A stretch of DNA of 12,589 nt, from positions 1 through 12,589 of the forward strand of contig USNI01000012.1 in assembly GCA_900555975.1 (NCBI GenBank), in the 5' to 3' direction. A program made the position numbers and the translations under genes. How positions within the stretch are numbered: the stretch's first letter is position 1; each line of letters opens with the position of its first letter. This document shows positions 6,225-12,589 of the stretch, piece after piece. The stretch comes from an uncultured Desulfovibrio sp. (GTDB lineage Bacteria > Desulfobacterota > Desulfovibrionia > Desulfovibrionales > Desulfovibrionaceae). Below the pieces are notes generated by a model. That model saw only the letters and a list, made by a program, of their open reading frames with translations, searched no databases and was not told the origin of the DNA.

Positions 6225-7784
6225 TTATTCCCATTCGATGGTGGACGGCGGTTTGGAGGATATGTCGTACACGACGCGGTTGACGCCCTTGACTTCATTG
6301 ATGATGCGGCCGGAGATTCTGGCCAGAAGGTCGTCGGGCAGACGAGCCCAGTCGGCAGTCATGGCGTCCACGCTTTCCACGATGCGCAGGGCAATGACGT
6401 GCTCATAGGTGCGGCCGTCGCCCATGACGCCGACGGTCTTGAGCGGCAGAAGAACGGCAAAACCCTGCCATACCTTGCGGTACCAGCCGGAAGCACGCAG
6501 TTCTTCCATGACGATGACGTCGGCCTTGCGCAGAATTTCAAGGCGCGGCTTCGTCACTTCGCCGATGACGCGGATGGCAAGGCCGGGACCGGGGAAGGGA
6601 TGACGCCACAGAATGGATTCGGGGATGCCGAGTTCCGCGCCCACGGCGCGCACTTCGTCCTTGAACAGCTCGCGCAGGGGTTCGATGAGCTTCATGTTCA
6701 TCTTTTCCGGCAGGCCGCCCACGTTGTGGTGACTCTTGATGACGGCGCTCGGTCCCTTGTAGGAGACGGATTCGATAACGTCGGGATACAGGGTTCCCTG
6801 GGCCAGGAACTTTACGTCGTGGCCGGCGTCCTTGATGGCCTGAGCCTCCTTGTCGAATACGTCGATGAAGGTATGACCGATGATCTTGCGCTTCTTTTCC
6901 GGATCATCCACGCCTGCGAGCAGACCGAGGAAGAGATCGGCCGCCTGCACGTACTTGAGGTTCAGATTGAAGTGCTCGCGCAGGTAGCCCACGACTTCCT
7001 CGCCTTCGTTCTGACGAAGCACGCCGTTGTCCACGAAGATGCAGTGCAGCTGCTGGCCTATGGCCTTGTTGAGCAGCACGGCCACCACGGTGGAGTCCAC
7101 GCCGCCGGAAAGAGCGCAGATGACATGACTGTCGCCCACGGTTTCGCGCACCTGCTTCACCACGCGTTCCACGAAGGAACTCATGGACCAGTCGGGGGTG
7201 ATCTTCGCCACCTTGAACAGGAAATTGCGGATCATCTGGGCGCCGTCCTCGGAGTGATGCACTTCGGGATGGAACTGAAGGGCGTAGATGCGGCGTTCGT
7301 CGCAGCTCATGGCCGCCACGTCGAGGGTCGCGGTACGTCCCGTGACGATGAAGCCCGGGGGAGGAGTCTGCACCTTGTCGCCGTGGGACATCCATACGCG
7401 GGAAGGCCTGCCTTCGGCGAGGGAGGCAATGCCGTCCCAGAGAGGACAGTCGGCGACCTTTTCGAAGTCGGCGGGACCGTATTCACGTGTTTCGGACTGG
7501 GCAAGTTCGCCGCCCAGCTCATGTGCAAGAAGCTGCATGCCGTAGCAGATGCCGAGCACGGGTACGCCGAGTTCCAGAAGCCCTCTGTCGAGACGGGGAG
7601 CGTCTTTTTCGCCCACGCTGGCAGGGCCGCCGGAAAGAATGATGGCGTCGGGCCGCATGGCGGCCACGGCTTCGGCGGAGGTGATGCAGGGATGGATTTC
7701 AGAGTAGACTCCGGCCTCGCGCACACGACGGGCAATGAGCTGCGTGACCTGGGAGCCGAAGTCGAGAATGATGACTTTGGACAT
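6225..7784 (-). CDS. guaA: GMP synthase (glutamine-hydrolysing)
   Basis: This enzyme converts XMP to GMP with ATP and glutamine in the cytoplasm, the last step of de novo guanine nucleotide synthesis. At 519 residues it has the full three-part layout. The class-I amidotransferase domain covers about 1-195, with the nucleophile Cys80 in GICYGMQ and the triad partners His172 and Glu174 in FHPEV. The ATP-PPase domain follows, with SGGVDST at 226-232. The C-terminal dimerisation domain ends in [14 protein letters not shown] (352-360) and HPFPGPGL (395-402) are intact. The start ATG at 7784 opens directly into the conserved [11 protein letters not shown]; its ribosome site (GGAA, 5 bases away) is modest. 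It lies 61 bases after guaB, with a strong hairpin between them, and is followed by the stand-alone paralogue. Confidence 0.98.
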   Translation of the reverse strand: MSKVIILDFGSQVTQLIARRVREAGVYSEIHPCITSAEAVAAMRPDAIILSGGPASVGEKDAPRLDRGLLELGVPVLGICYGMQLLAHELGGELAQSETREYGPADFEKVADCPLWDGIASLAEGRPSRVWMSHGDKVQTPPPGFIVTGRTATLDVAAMSCDERRIYALQFHPEVHHSEDGAQMIRNFLFKVAKITPDWSMSSFVERVVKQVRETVGDSHVICALSGGVDSTVVAVLLNKAIGQQLHCIFVDNGVLRQNEGEEVVGYLREHFNLNLKYVQAADLFLGLLAGVDDPEKKRKIIGHTFIDVFDKEAQAIKDAGHDVKFLAQGTLYPDVIESVSYKGPSAVIKSHHNVGGLPEKMNMKLIEPLRELFKDEVRAVGAELGIPESILWRHPFPGPGLAIRVIGEVTKPRLEILRKADVIVMEELRASGWYRKVWQGFAVLLPLKTVGVMGDGRTYEHVIALRIVESVDAMTADWARLPDDLLARISGRIINEVKGVNRVVYDISSKPPSTIEWE

Positions 7785-7803
7785 GGGGTTTCCGGAAAGT
7801 TGA

Positions 7804-7838
7804 GGCCCCGTTCCGCCTGCGAAAGGTGGAACAGGGCC
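7804..7838 (-). other. Hairpin in the guaB-guaA intergenic gap
   Basis: In the minus-strand transcript the arms GGCCC-U-GUUCC-A-CCU and AGG-C-GGAAC-G-GGGCC pair around a 5-base loop, with one U-G wobble and one A-C mismatch (about 14 pairs). It starts 7 bases after the guaB stop and ends 19 bases before the guaA start. The sequence after it (TCAACTTTCC) is not a proper T tract, so it is more likely a partial attenuator, an mRNA stabiliser or a processing site than a full terminator. Confidence 0.6.
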
Positions 7839-7845
7839 GTGTTAT

Positions 7846-9303
7846 TTAGTTTTCAACCTTGTAGTTGGGGGCTTCCTTGGTGATGATCACGTCATGGACG
7901 TGGCTTTCACGCAGGCCGGAGGCGGAAATTTCCACCATATGGGCCTTTTCGTACAGCTCGTCCAGCGTGGAGGCACCGAGATAGCCCATGCCGGAACGCA
8001 GACCGCCCACCAGCTGGAAAACGGTGTCGGCCACGGGGCCGCGGGCAGGGACGCGTCCCACGATGCCCTCGGGTACCAGCTTCTTGGTGGGGTTCTGGAA
8101 ATAGCGGTCGGCACTGCCGGCACGCATGGCGTCGATGGATCCCATGCCGCGATAGGTCTTGTAGGCGCGGCCCTGATAAAGAATGGTTTCACCCGGGCTT
8201 TCGTTGGTACCGGCGAGCATGCTGCCGATCATGACCGTATGGGCACCGCAGGCAAGAGCCTTCACGATGTCGCCGGAGAACTTGAGACCGCCGTCGGCAA
8301 TGCAGCAGCGGTCGGCTTCGCGGGCGGCGCGGCTGCCTTCCATGACGGCCGTGACCTGCGGAACACCCACGCCTGCAACCACGCGGGTGGTGCAGATGGA
8401 ACCGGGGCCGATGCCGACCTTCACGGTGTCGGCGCCGGCCTTGATGAGCGCCTTGGCGCCTTCATAGGTGGCGACGTTGCCTGCGATGAGCTGGCAGTTC
8501 GGGAAGGTGGAGCGCAGCATTTCCACGCTGCGCAGAACGTTGGCGGAATGGCCGTGCGCACAGTCGAGCACCAGAACGTCCACGCCGGCGGCGAGCAGTT
8601 CGGAGGCGCGGTATTCGCAGTCCTTGCTGATGCTGACGGCGGCACCCACGCGCAGACGGCCCTTGTCGTCCTTGCTGGCGTTGGGGTACTGCTGCACCTT
8701 GTCGATGTCCTTCATGGTGATGAGACCGCGCAGCTGGCGGTTCTCATCCACGACGAGCAGCTTTTCGATGCGGTGGGCGTGCAGATGATGCTTGGCTTCC
8801 TCAAGGGTGGTGCCCACGGGCACGGTCACGAGGTTTTCACGGGTCATCACTTCACAGACGAGCGTCGTCTGCGGCTCGGTGACGAAGCGGACGTCGCGGT
8901 TGGTGAGAATGCCGACAAGGGCGCTGTTCTTCACCACGGGCAGGCCGGAAACACGGAAATCGGACATGAGTTCGAGAGCATGCTGAACCGTGTCGTCGGG
9001 GGCGACGGTGACGGGATCGAGAATCATGCCGCTTTCGGACTTCTTGACCTTTTCCACTTCAAGGCGCTGGCGGGCGACATCCATGTTCTTGTGGATGATG
9101 CCTATGCCGCCCTGACGGGCCATGGAAATGGCCATTTCGGCTTCCGTTACGGTATCCATGGCGGCAGAGATGAAGGGTACGCCCAGCTTGATGCTGGGGG
9201 TCAGCCATGCCGACACATCAACCATGTCCGGCGTGACTTCCGAATACTCGGGAACCAGAAGGACATCATCGAATGTCAATGCCTTGCCAAGCACAGTGGC
9301 CAT
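7846..9303 (-). CDS. guaB: Inosine-5'-monophosphate dehydrogenase
   Basis: This enzyme oxidises IMP to XMP with NAD+, the committed and rate-limiting step toward GMP. The 485-residue protein shows the standard TIM barrel interrupted by two CBS domains (about 95-145 and 150-205). The catalytic loop is [11 protein letters not shown], with the nucleophile Cys304. The active-site flap carries SADRYF (397-402) with the Arg-Tyr pair, and the NAD/IMP glycine loop GGLKFSGD is at 338-345. The start at 9303 begins the conserved [15 protein letters not shown] and has GGAGG 5 bases upstream. An upstream in-frame extension to 9417 runs through the promoter and is rejected. It is the first gene of the guaB-guaA-guaA2 operon, under a near-consensus promoter at 9374-9346. 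The CBS domains suggest adenine or guanine nucleotide control of oligomeric state, as known for bacterial IMPDH. Confidence 0.99.
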   Translation of the reverse strand: MATVLGKALTFDDVLLVPEYSEVTPDMVDVSAWLTPSIKLGVPFISAAMDTVTEAEMAISMARQGGIGIIHKNMDVARQRLEVEKVKKSESGMILDPVTVAPDDTVQHALELMSDFRVSGLPVVKNSALVGILTNRDVRFVTEPQTTLVCEVMTRENLVTVPVGTTLEEAKHHLHAHRIEKLLVVDENRQLRGLITMKDIDKVQQYPNASKDDKGRLRVGAAVSISKDCEYRASELLAAGVDVLVLDCAHGHSANVLRSVEMLRSTFPNCQLIAGNVATYEGAKALIKAGADTVKVGIGPGSICTTRVVAGVGVPQVTAVMEGSRAAREADRCCIADGGLKFSGDIVKALACGAHTVMIGSMLAGTNESPGETILYQGRAYKTYRGMGSIDAMRAGSADRYFQNPTKKLVPEGIVGRVPARGPVADTVFQLVGGLRSGMGYLGASTLDELYEKAHMVEISASGLRESHVHDVIITKEAPNYKVEN

Positions 9304-9345
9304 ATTTTCCTCCGGGGTTGGATTAAATTCGGAAAAAGATAGGCC

Positions 9346-9374
9346 AGAATATCTGGGTGCCCTGTGCCTGTCAA
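9346..9374 (-). promoter_or_regulatory. Sigma-70-type promoter of the guaB operon
   Basis: On the minus strand TTGACA (9374-9369) is separated by exactly 17 bases from TATTCT (9351-9346). The -35 is perfect and the -10 matches 4 of 6 positions. Transcription would start near 9340, leaving a leader of about 36 bases that contains the guaB ribosome site GGAGG. I see no PurR- or GuaR-like operator that I could name. Confidence 0.75.
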
Positions 9375-9420
9375 CCGCAGGAACGGGGAGTTTCCGCGGG
9401 AAATGAGGAGGCGTCATGCA

Positions 9421-9463
9421 GCAAGACCACGACAGGGAAGACGTTTCCCGGTCGTGGTCTTGC
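9421..9463 (-). terminator. Very strong hairpin at the 3' end of the DUF1269 gene
   Basis: GCAAGACCACGAC at 9421-9433 pairs perfectly with GTCGTGGTCTTGC at 9451-9463. After one mismatch the stem continues with GGGAA/TTTCC around a 5-base loop, giving 18 pairs in 19. It begins 19 bases after the DUF1269 stop, where a terminator is expected, and ends about 46 bases before the guaB -35. Neither strand has a T tract next to it, so it is not a textbook intrinsic terminator. It could be a Rho-independent stop without a U tail, or a 3'-end stabiliser left after Rho termination. Confidence 0.5.
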
Positions 9464-9482
9464 AGACGATGGAATCAGAGGG

Positions 9483-10043
9483 TCAGCAGTGCAGGTTGGA
9501 ATTCTGACTGGAGTTTCTGGAAATGGTTTCTTCCGCGGCGTCGCATTCATGGTCGCCGTCCGCAGCGTTCATGGCCTTGCGGAGTCTGGCTTCATCCTCG
9601 TGGGAAAGCGAGGTCTGAATGATGGTTCCTCCGGTTCCTTCAAGTTCCTGAAGGGCCTTGTCCATGGTGATGCTGCGGAAGAGGATGAACAGCATGGAGC
9701 CGCCCGGCTTCAGATTCTTGCCCAGGTTTTTCATGAACTCATCATCAATGCCCACATCGGCCAGAGCACCGGAAACCGCACCTGCGCCCGCGCCGACGGC
9801 GGCTCCGAGAAGCGGATTCAGGAAAAGCAGACCGATGAGCAGACCCCAGAAACCGCCGGAAACCGCACCTGCACCGGTGAGGTTGTGGAGCTGGAGCAGC
9901 TTTATCTTGCCGTTCGGCTTGCGGACGGCGATGACGGCATCTTCCAGATCAACGAGATATTCCTTCTGCATCTTGAGCAGACGAAGACGTACCTCTTCAG
10001 CCTGAAACTCATCGGGATAGGCGACGACAACAAGAGTACTCAT
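9483..10043 (-). CDS. DUF1269-like protein with glycine-rich hydrophobic core
   Basis: A 186-residue protein resembling the DUF1269 (membrane-protein-of-unknown-function) family. It opens with a beta strand (STLVVVAYPD), then a segment EEVRLRLLKMQKEYLVDLED and a strand around DAVIAVRKPNGKIKL. A long Gly/Ala-rich hydrophobic stretch (57-95, GAGAVSGGFWGLLIGLLF and onward) follows, typical of glycine-zipper-like membrane insertion. The second half (GIDDEFMKNLGKNLKPGGSMLFIL) is also characteristic of the family. The last 25 residues are polar, rich in Ser/Asn/Glu, and end in Cys, unlike the rest. The start has an excellent AAGGAGG ribosome site 4 bases upstream, suggesting high expression. No biochemical role is established for the family. 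The gene appears to stand alone between the YjaB-like gene and the gua operon. Confidence 0.8.
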   Translation of the reverse strand: MSTLVVVAYPDEFQAEEVRLRLLKMQKEYLVDLEDAVIAVRKPNGKIKLLQLHNLTGAGAVSGGFWGLLIGLLFLNPLLGAAVGAGAGAVSGALADVGIDDEFMKNLGKNLKPGGSMLFILFRSITMDKALQELEGTGGTIIQTSLSHEDEARLRKAMNAADGDHECDAAEETISRNSSQNSNLHC

Positions 10044-10204
10044 GGAACCTCCTTTTTTAGAAAGAATACCATGGTCACAAAGAAAAAGCTATGAGTATTG
10101 TGCAGGAATATGAGGTGGATGCAAAGTTATTTTTTACACTAGTAAAGAAATGCGGCTTTGTTTTTTCTTTTGTTTGTCGAGAATCGTTGAGAAAAGGAGC
10201 GCGT
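10044..10204. other. AT-rich intergenic region upstream of the DUF1269 gene
   Basis: 161 bases separate the YjaB-like gene from the DUF1269 gene and are much richer in A/T than the genes. It holds the perfect dyad TTTAC-N4-GTAAA at 10133-10146, which could be an operator, and purine/pyrimidine-biased runs at about 10158-10175. A promoter for DUF1269 is expected here, but no -35/-10 pair with good spacing stands out. No terminator hairpin is visible after the YjaB-like gene. Confidence 0.35.
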
Positions 10205-10642
10205 TCAGCCCAGCCGCAGATGAAGTATGGGAAAAGGCCGCCCCTGAGCGTCCATGGCGCTGCGTCCGGATACGACAAAGCCCATATGGAGGTAGAAGCC
10301 GAGGGCCTGCGGGTTCTGCTCGTTGACGTCGACGCAGCGGGCACCTCTCTTCAGAGCGGCATGCAGAAGAAGACTGCCGGCTCCGAATCCGCGGAAGGAG
10401 GCATCGACAAAGAGCATCTCCACGCTTTTTCCTTCCATGCCGAGAAAGGCGACGGGCTTTTCATCCTCAAGAGCAATAAAAAGAACGGGAACATGGCGCA
10501 GAGCGTTCAGCACGTCGGGCCGAAGCATGATGATGTCCTGTTCGGAAAGAAAGTCGTGCGTGGCCCGCACCGAGGATTCCCAGATGAGCAGCAGAGAGCC
10601 GATCAGAGCTTCCGGTCGTGTCCCCGCCTCTTCGATGATCAT
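10205..10642 (-). CDS. YjaB-like GNAT N-acetyltransferase
   Basis: A 145-residue acetyltransferase of the Gcn5-related superfamily. It resembles E. coli YjaB along its length: an early SVRATHDFL (24-32), the acetyl-CoA loop RGFGAGSLLL (84-93), VNEQNPQALGFYLHMGF (106-122) and a final GRSAMDAQGRPFPILHL (126-142). These match positions I recall as conserved in YjaB, including the Asn-Glu-Gln-Asn segment and the Gly-Arg-Ser...Pro ending. YjaB binds acetyl-CoA, but its physiological acceptor is not settled, so no substrate is given. The start ATG at 10642 has AGGAGG 6 bases upstream. It lies 124 bases downstream of der, after the der terminator, and so should have its own promoter, although I could not identify one. 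It is not obviously related to the other GNAT protein in the window. Confidence 0.86.
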   Translation of the reverse strand: MIIEEAGTRPEALIGSLLLIWESSVRATHDFLSEQDIIMLRPDVLNALRHVPVLFIALEDEKPVAFLGMEGKSVEMLFVDASFRGFGAGSLLLHAALKRGARCVDVNEQNPQALGFYLHMGFVVSGRSAMDAQGRPFPILHLRLG

Positions 10643-10712
10643 GCGCTGCCTCCTCTGCCGGCGACGGATCTTCGTCCGTGATCGACGTCCCGCATCATGT
10701 CGATGCGGATGG

Positions 10713-10757
10713 AAAAAGGGCCATGAAGTACGGAAGCGAACAGCGTCTTCATGGCCC
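10713..10757 (-). terminator. Intrinsic terminator of der
   Basis: In the minus-strand transcript GGGCCATGAAG (10757-10747) pairs perfectly with CTTCATGGCCC (10728-10718), 11 bp with an 18-base loop, followed at once by TTTTT (10717-10713). It begins 9 bases after the der stop. Structure, position and U tract all fit a standard Rho-independent terminator. Confidence 0.88.
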
Positions 10758-10766
10758 GGATGCGGA

Positions 10767-12191
10767 TTATTTCTTTTCTTTCTTGGTGTGGGCAGATCTC
10801 AGATGCAGGCGCATGGGAGCGTGTCGTATGCCGAAAATGCGGCGCAGCGAGCGTTCCAGATAGCGTGCATAGGAGGGGGCCACGCGGTCGGCGTCGTTGA
10901 CGAAGCAGACAAAGGTCGGCGGTTCGCTTTCGGCCTGCGTAAGATAGAAGAATTTGGGACGGACACGGCGCACCACAGGAGCCTGATGGCGGGTAAGCGT
11001 CTCTTCCATGGCCCGGTTGAGCAGTCCCGTGGAGACGCGGGTTCCGCATTCGGCGTAGATGCGCTCGGCCAGGGGGATGAGCTTGTTCAGTCCTTCGCCC
11101 GTGCGCGCGGACGTGGGCACCAGAGGCACATGATAGCAGAAGCTCAGTTCTTCCTGAAGATTCTTCATGAGCTCGGTGCGGGCCTTTTCGGGAATGAGGT
11201 CCATCTTGTTCACGATGATGAGGAAGGGCGTTTTGCGCTCGTCCAGAAGCTCGATGAGTCTCTTGTCCTGTGTGGTGAGGCCTTCGGTGGCATCGAGAAG
11301 CAGAAAGGTGACGTCGGCCTTGGTGGTGCTCTTCAGCGAAGAGTTCACGGAAAAGCGTTCCACGGTGTCGGTAATGCGGGAGCGGCGCCGCACGCCTGCG
11401 GTATCCACGAAGGTGTAGGTTTTGCCGTTCTTTTCCACGGAAACGTCCACGCTGTCGCGCGTGGTGCCGGCCTGATCGCTGACGATCATGCGGTCTTCGC
11501 CGATGAAGGCGTTGGTCATGGAGGATTTGCCCGCATTGGGGCGGCCCAGCATGCAGAGACGCAGATGGTCCGTTACCCTGCGGCGGCGGATGCCGGGCTT
11601 GTCGCGGTCTTCTTCCAGATCTTCCGGAGCTTCTTCCTGCGTGTCGTCGTCAAAGCCGTCGTCTTCCGGCAGCATGTCGCGTATTTCTTCCTCAAGCGCG
11701 CGCAGATTGTGGCCGTGCTCCGCCGAACAGGCGATGAGAGGAAAGCCCAGGCCGTGAAAATCCGCCAGCATGAGTTCTTCCTTCTCCGCACCGTCCACCT
11801 TGTTGACCACCAGCAGAATGGGCTTGCTGCACTTGCGCAGATACGAGGCCAGATGTTCGTCGAAGGGCATGAGTCCGTCTCTTCCGTCCACCACCATGCA
11901 GATGACGTCGGCTTCCCTGAGCGCCGCTTCGGCCTGACGCAGAATGTCGGCTTCGAAGCCGCGGATGCCGGCAGGACCTTCGGCCACGGCTTCATGATGA
12001 TCGAGCGTGATGCCTCCGGTATCGACAATGGCGAAGTCACGCCCGTAGCGGGAACGGACCACGCCTTCCATGCGGTCGCGCGTGACGCCGGGCCGATCGT
12101 GCGTAATGGCGCGGTTGCTGCGGATAAGACGGTTGAACAGGGTCGACTTGCCCACATTGGGGCGTCCCAGCAGAACGACTTTGGGCATCAT
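10767..12191 (-). CDS. der: Ribosome biogenesis GTPase Der (EngA)
   Basis: Der is an essential tandem GTPase required for assembly of the 50S ribosomal subunit in the cytoplasm. The 474-residue protein has the full layout. G domain 1 (about 3-170) has GRPNVGKST (9-17), DTGG (57-60) and NKVD (130-133). G domain 2 (about 208-385) has GRPNAGKSS (216-224), DTAG (263-266) and NKMD (328-331). A C-terminal KH-like domain runs from about 386 and ends RIFGIRHAPMRLHLR plus a lysine-rich tail. The linker between the G domains (about 175-205) is strongly acidic and then basic, as often seen in Der. Two adjacent ATGs exist; 12191 is chosen because AGGTG lies 7 bases upstream. The upstream in-frame extension to a TTG at 12347 runs through the leader and is rejected. 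It appears to be transcribed alone from a promoter near 12400 and ends at its own terminator. Confidence 0.98.
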   Translation of the reverse strand: MMPKVVLLGRPNVGKSTLFNRLIRSNRAITHDRPGVTRDRMEGVVRSRYGRDFAIVDTGGITLDHHEAVAEGPAGIRGFEADILRQAEAALREADVICMVVDGRDGLMPFDEHLASYLRKCSKPILLVVNKVDGAEKEELMLADFHGLGFPLIACSAEHGHNLRALEEEIRDMLPEDDGFDDDTQEEAPEDLEEDRDKPGIRRRRVTDHLRLCMLGRPNAGKSSMTNAFIGEDRMIVSDQAGTTRDSVDVSVEKNGKTYTFVDTAGVRRRSRITDTVERFSVNSSLKSTTKADVTFLLLDATEGLTTQDKRLIELLDERKTPFLIIVNKMDLIPEKARTELMKNLQEELSFCYHVPLVPTSARTGEGLNKLIPLAERIYAECGTRVSTGLLNRAMEETLTRHQAPVVRRVRPKFFYLTQAESEPPTFVCFVNDADRVAPSYARYLERSLRRIFGIRHAPMRLHLRSAHTKKEKK

Positions 12192-12379
12192 GGGCGGGCA
12201 CCTCGCGGAAAGATATGTTATGGGGCTGACCGGGCGGCCGCCCGTACATGAAAAGGGAATCCGGACGGAACGGAGGGAATCTTTTACGCCGAAGAGCGCC
12301 GTCTGTCCAACGTTTTCAGGATACCTCCTCTGAACAGAGGAAATCAAGTGGATGAAAAAATCTATATAACATATTGAAA

Positions 12380-12408
12380 TATATATAAAAATAAAAAAAT
12401 CCTTGCAA
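12380..12408 (-). promoter_or_regulatory. Candidate der promoter sharing its -35 with the divergent promoter
   Basis: On the minus strand TTGCAA (12408-12403) is followed after 17 bases by TATATA (12385-12380), inside a very AT-rich stretch. It would give a der leader of about 180 bases. The -35 is the same palindromic hexamer used by the plus-strand promoter. Other AT-rich -10 candidates exist nearby, so the exact site is uncertain. Confidence 0.4.
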
Positions 12409-12431
12409 AGTTTCCCTAATTCGTCTATAAA
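12403..12431 (+). promoter_or_regulatory. Sigma-70-type promoter of the rightmost gene
   Basis: TTGCAA (12403-12408), a 17-base spacer and TATAAA (12426-12431) form a good promoter, with an A/T-rich block just upstream that could act as an UP element. Transcription would begin near 12438, about 45 bases before the ATG at 12483. Confidence 0.65.
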
Positions 12432-12482
12432 ATCGTTCTTTCAGCTACAGCAAGGACATTTTCCATATAACGGAGTTTCGCC

Positions 12483-12589
12483 ATGACCCGCAAAGACCGT
12501 ACGGAAGGCATCTACAGTCGCCGCGAAGTGCTCGACGAGAGCGAACGCCGTCAGTACAATCTCATTCAGCTCAAGGATCTGCTTTCCTA
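12483..12589 (+). CDS. N-terminus of a probable phenylacetate-CoA ligase-like AMP-forming ligase, cut by window edge
   Basis: Only 35 codons are inside the window. The start ATG has CGGAG 7 bases upstream and lies about 45 bases after a good promoter, so the gene is real. The product begins MTRKDRTEGIYSRREVLD and continues with a charged helix (ESERRQYNLIQLKDLLS). From memory this resembles the N-terminal lead-in of phenylacetate-CoA ligase-like adenylate-forming enzymes in Desulfovibrio and relatives, which precedes the usual RLRxLLxYAYxxxxFYR-type segment. That recall cannot be verified here, and no catalytic motif falls inside the window. It is the only plus-strand gene. If the assignment is right, it would activate an aryl or acyl acid to its CoA thioester. 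Confidence 0.5.
   Translation, partial: MTRKDRTEGIYSRREVLDESERRQYNLIQLKDLLS

Larger units (their letters stand above)
12192..12482. other. Divergent regulatory region between der and the rightmost gene
   Basis: This 291-base gap has two parts. From about 12341 to 12440 it is very AT-rich, containing long A/T runs and the divergent promoters. From 12192 to 12340 it is the GC-rich long leader of der. That leader contains the perfect 14-base palindrome CGGGCGGCCGCCCG (12231-12244) and the dyad CCTCTG-AA-CAGAGG (12327-12340). Both can form hairpins in the der transcript. No coding potential is convincing here. Confidence 0.6.

Noticed and set aside
5196..7883. An 895-codon open frame on the plus strand opposite guaA and the second guaA
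   Set aside because: It is an antisense shadow of two certain genes. Long open antisense frames are common opposite GC-rich genes because of codon bias, and the translation has no recognisable domain and no ribosome site.
7894..9342. A 482-codon plus-strand frame opposite guaB
   Set aside because: It lies fully opposite a textbook IMP dehydrogenase, and its His/Gly/Ala-rich composition is the mirror of the guaB codons.
9304..9417. N-terminal extension of guaB to 9417
   Set aside because: It would translate through the TTGACA-17-TATTCT promoter, and the conserved family start with an ideal ribosome site is at 9303.
10323..12251. A 642-codon plus-strand frame opposite der and the YjaB-like gene
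   Set aside because: Antisense shadow: it crosses the der terminator and spans two unrelated genes without any domain signature.
12291..12326. Possible leader peptide with a CTG start after the AGGAGG in the der leader
   Set aside because: It needs a CTG start, or a TTG 13 bases away, and gives only about 11 codons. The AGGAGG is explained by the dyad it belongs to.
12192..12347. N-terminal extension of der to a TTG at 12347
   Set aside because: The extension has no homology to Der, crosses two dyads, and the AGGTG-supported ATG at 12191 begins at the family start.
1..12589. Mobile element, prophage, CRISPR or defence system
   Set aside because: No transposase, integrase, terminal inverted repeats, spaced direct repeats or tRNA gene was seen on either strand. 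The content is mostly housekeeping.

Overview
The window looks like a chromosomal segment from a moderately GC-rich Gram-negative bacterium, most likely a Desulfovibrionaceae-type deltaproteobacterium (Desulfovibrio, Bilophila or Mailhella relatives). This rests on protein style, on the tatC-hisB linkage and on the N-terminus of the last gene, which resembles the phenylacetate-CoA ligase-like proteins of that family. The assignment comes from recall, not from a database search. Everything except the last partial gene lies on the minus strand, so the genes are read from right to left.

Right end (12589 to 10767): a partial plus-strand gene, probably an AMP-forming ligase, diverges from der, the two-domain ribosome-assembly GTPase. 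The AT-rich gap between them holds good promoter hexamers for both directions, and the two appear to share one palindromic -35 hexamer. der ends in a clear intrinsic terminator. A YjaB-like GNAT acetyltransferase and a DUF1269-type glycine-rich protein follow, the latter closed by an unusually long, nearly perfect hairpin.

Centre (9374 to 5167): a guanine-nucleotide operon. A near-consensus promoter drives guaB (IMP dehydrogenase) and guaA (full-length GMP synthetase), then a second, stand-alone GMP synthetase ATP-pyrophosphatase that has no glutaminase domain. An intrinsic terminator follows. The first two enzymes convert IMP to XMP to GMP. The third is an intact paralogue whose nitrogen source or substrate is open, and it is the most interesting item in the window.

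Left end (5131 to 1): a tightly packed series of a MATE-family exporter, a GNAT acetyltransferase, a candidate 34-codon ORF, an alkyltransferase-like protein (DNA-lesion recognition, no acceptor cysteine), tatB, tatC, hisB and a lipoprotein cut by the window edge. Several junctions are ATGA or TGATG overlaps, which suggests translational coupling. TatC carries long acidic N- and C-terminal tails that are not part of the family core.

No rRNA, tRNA, insertion sequence, prophage or CRISPR array was seen. Most of the content is housekeeping, and the oddities are the extra GMP synthetase, the TatC tails, the coupled micro-ORF and several strong RNA hairpins.
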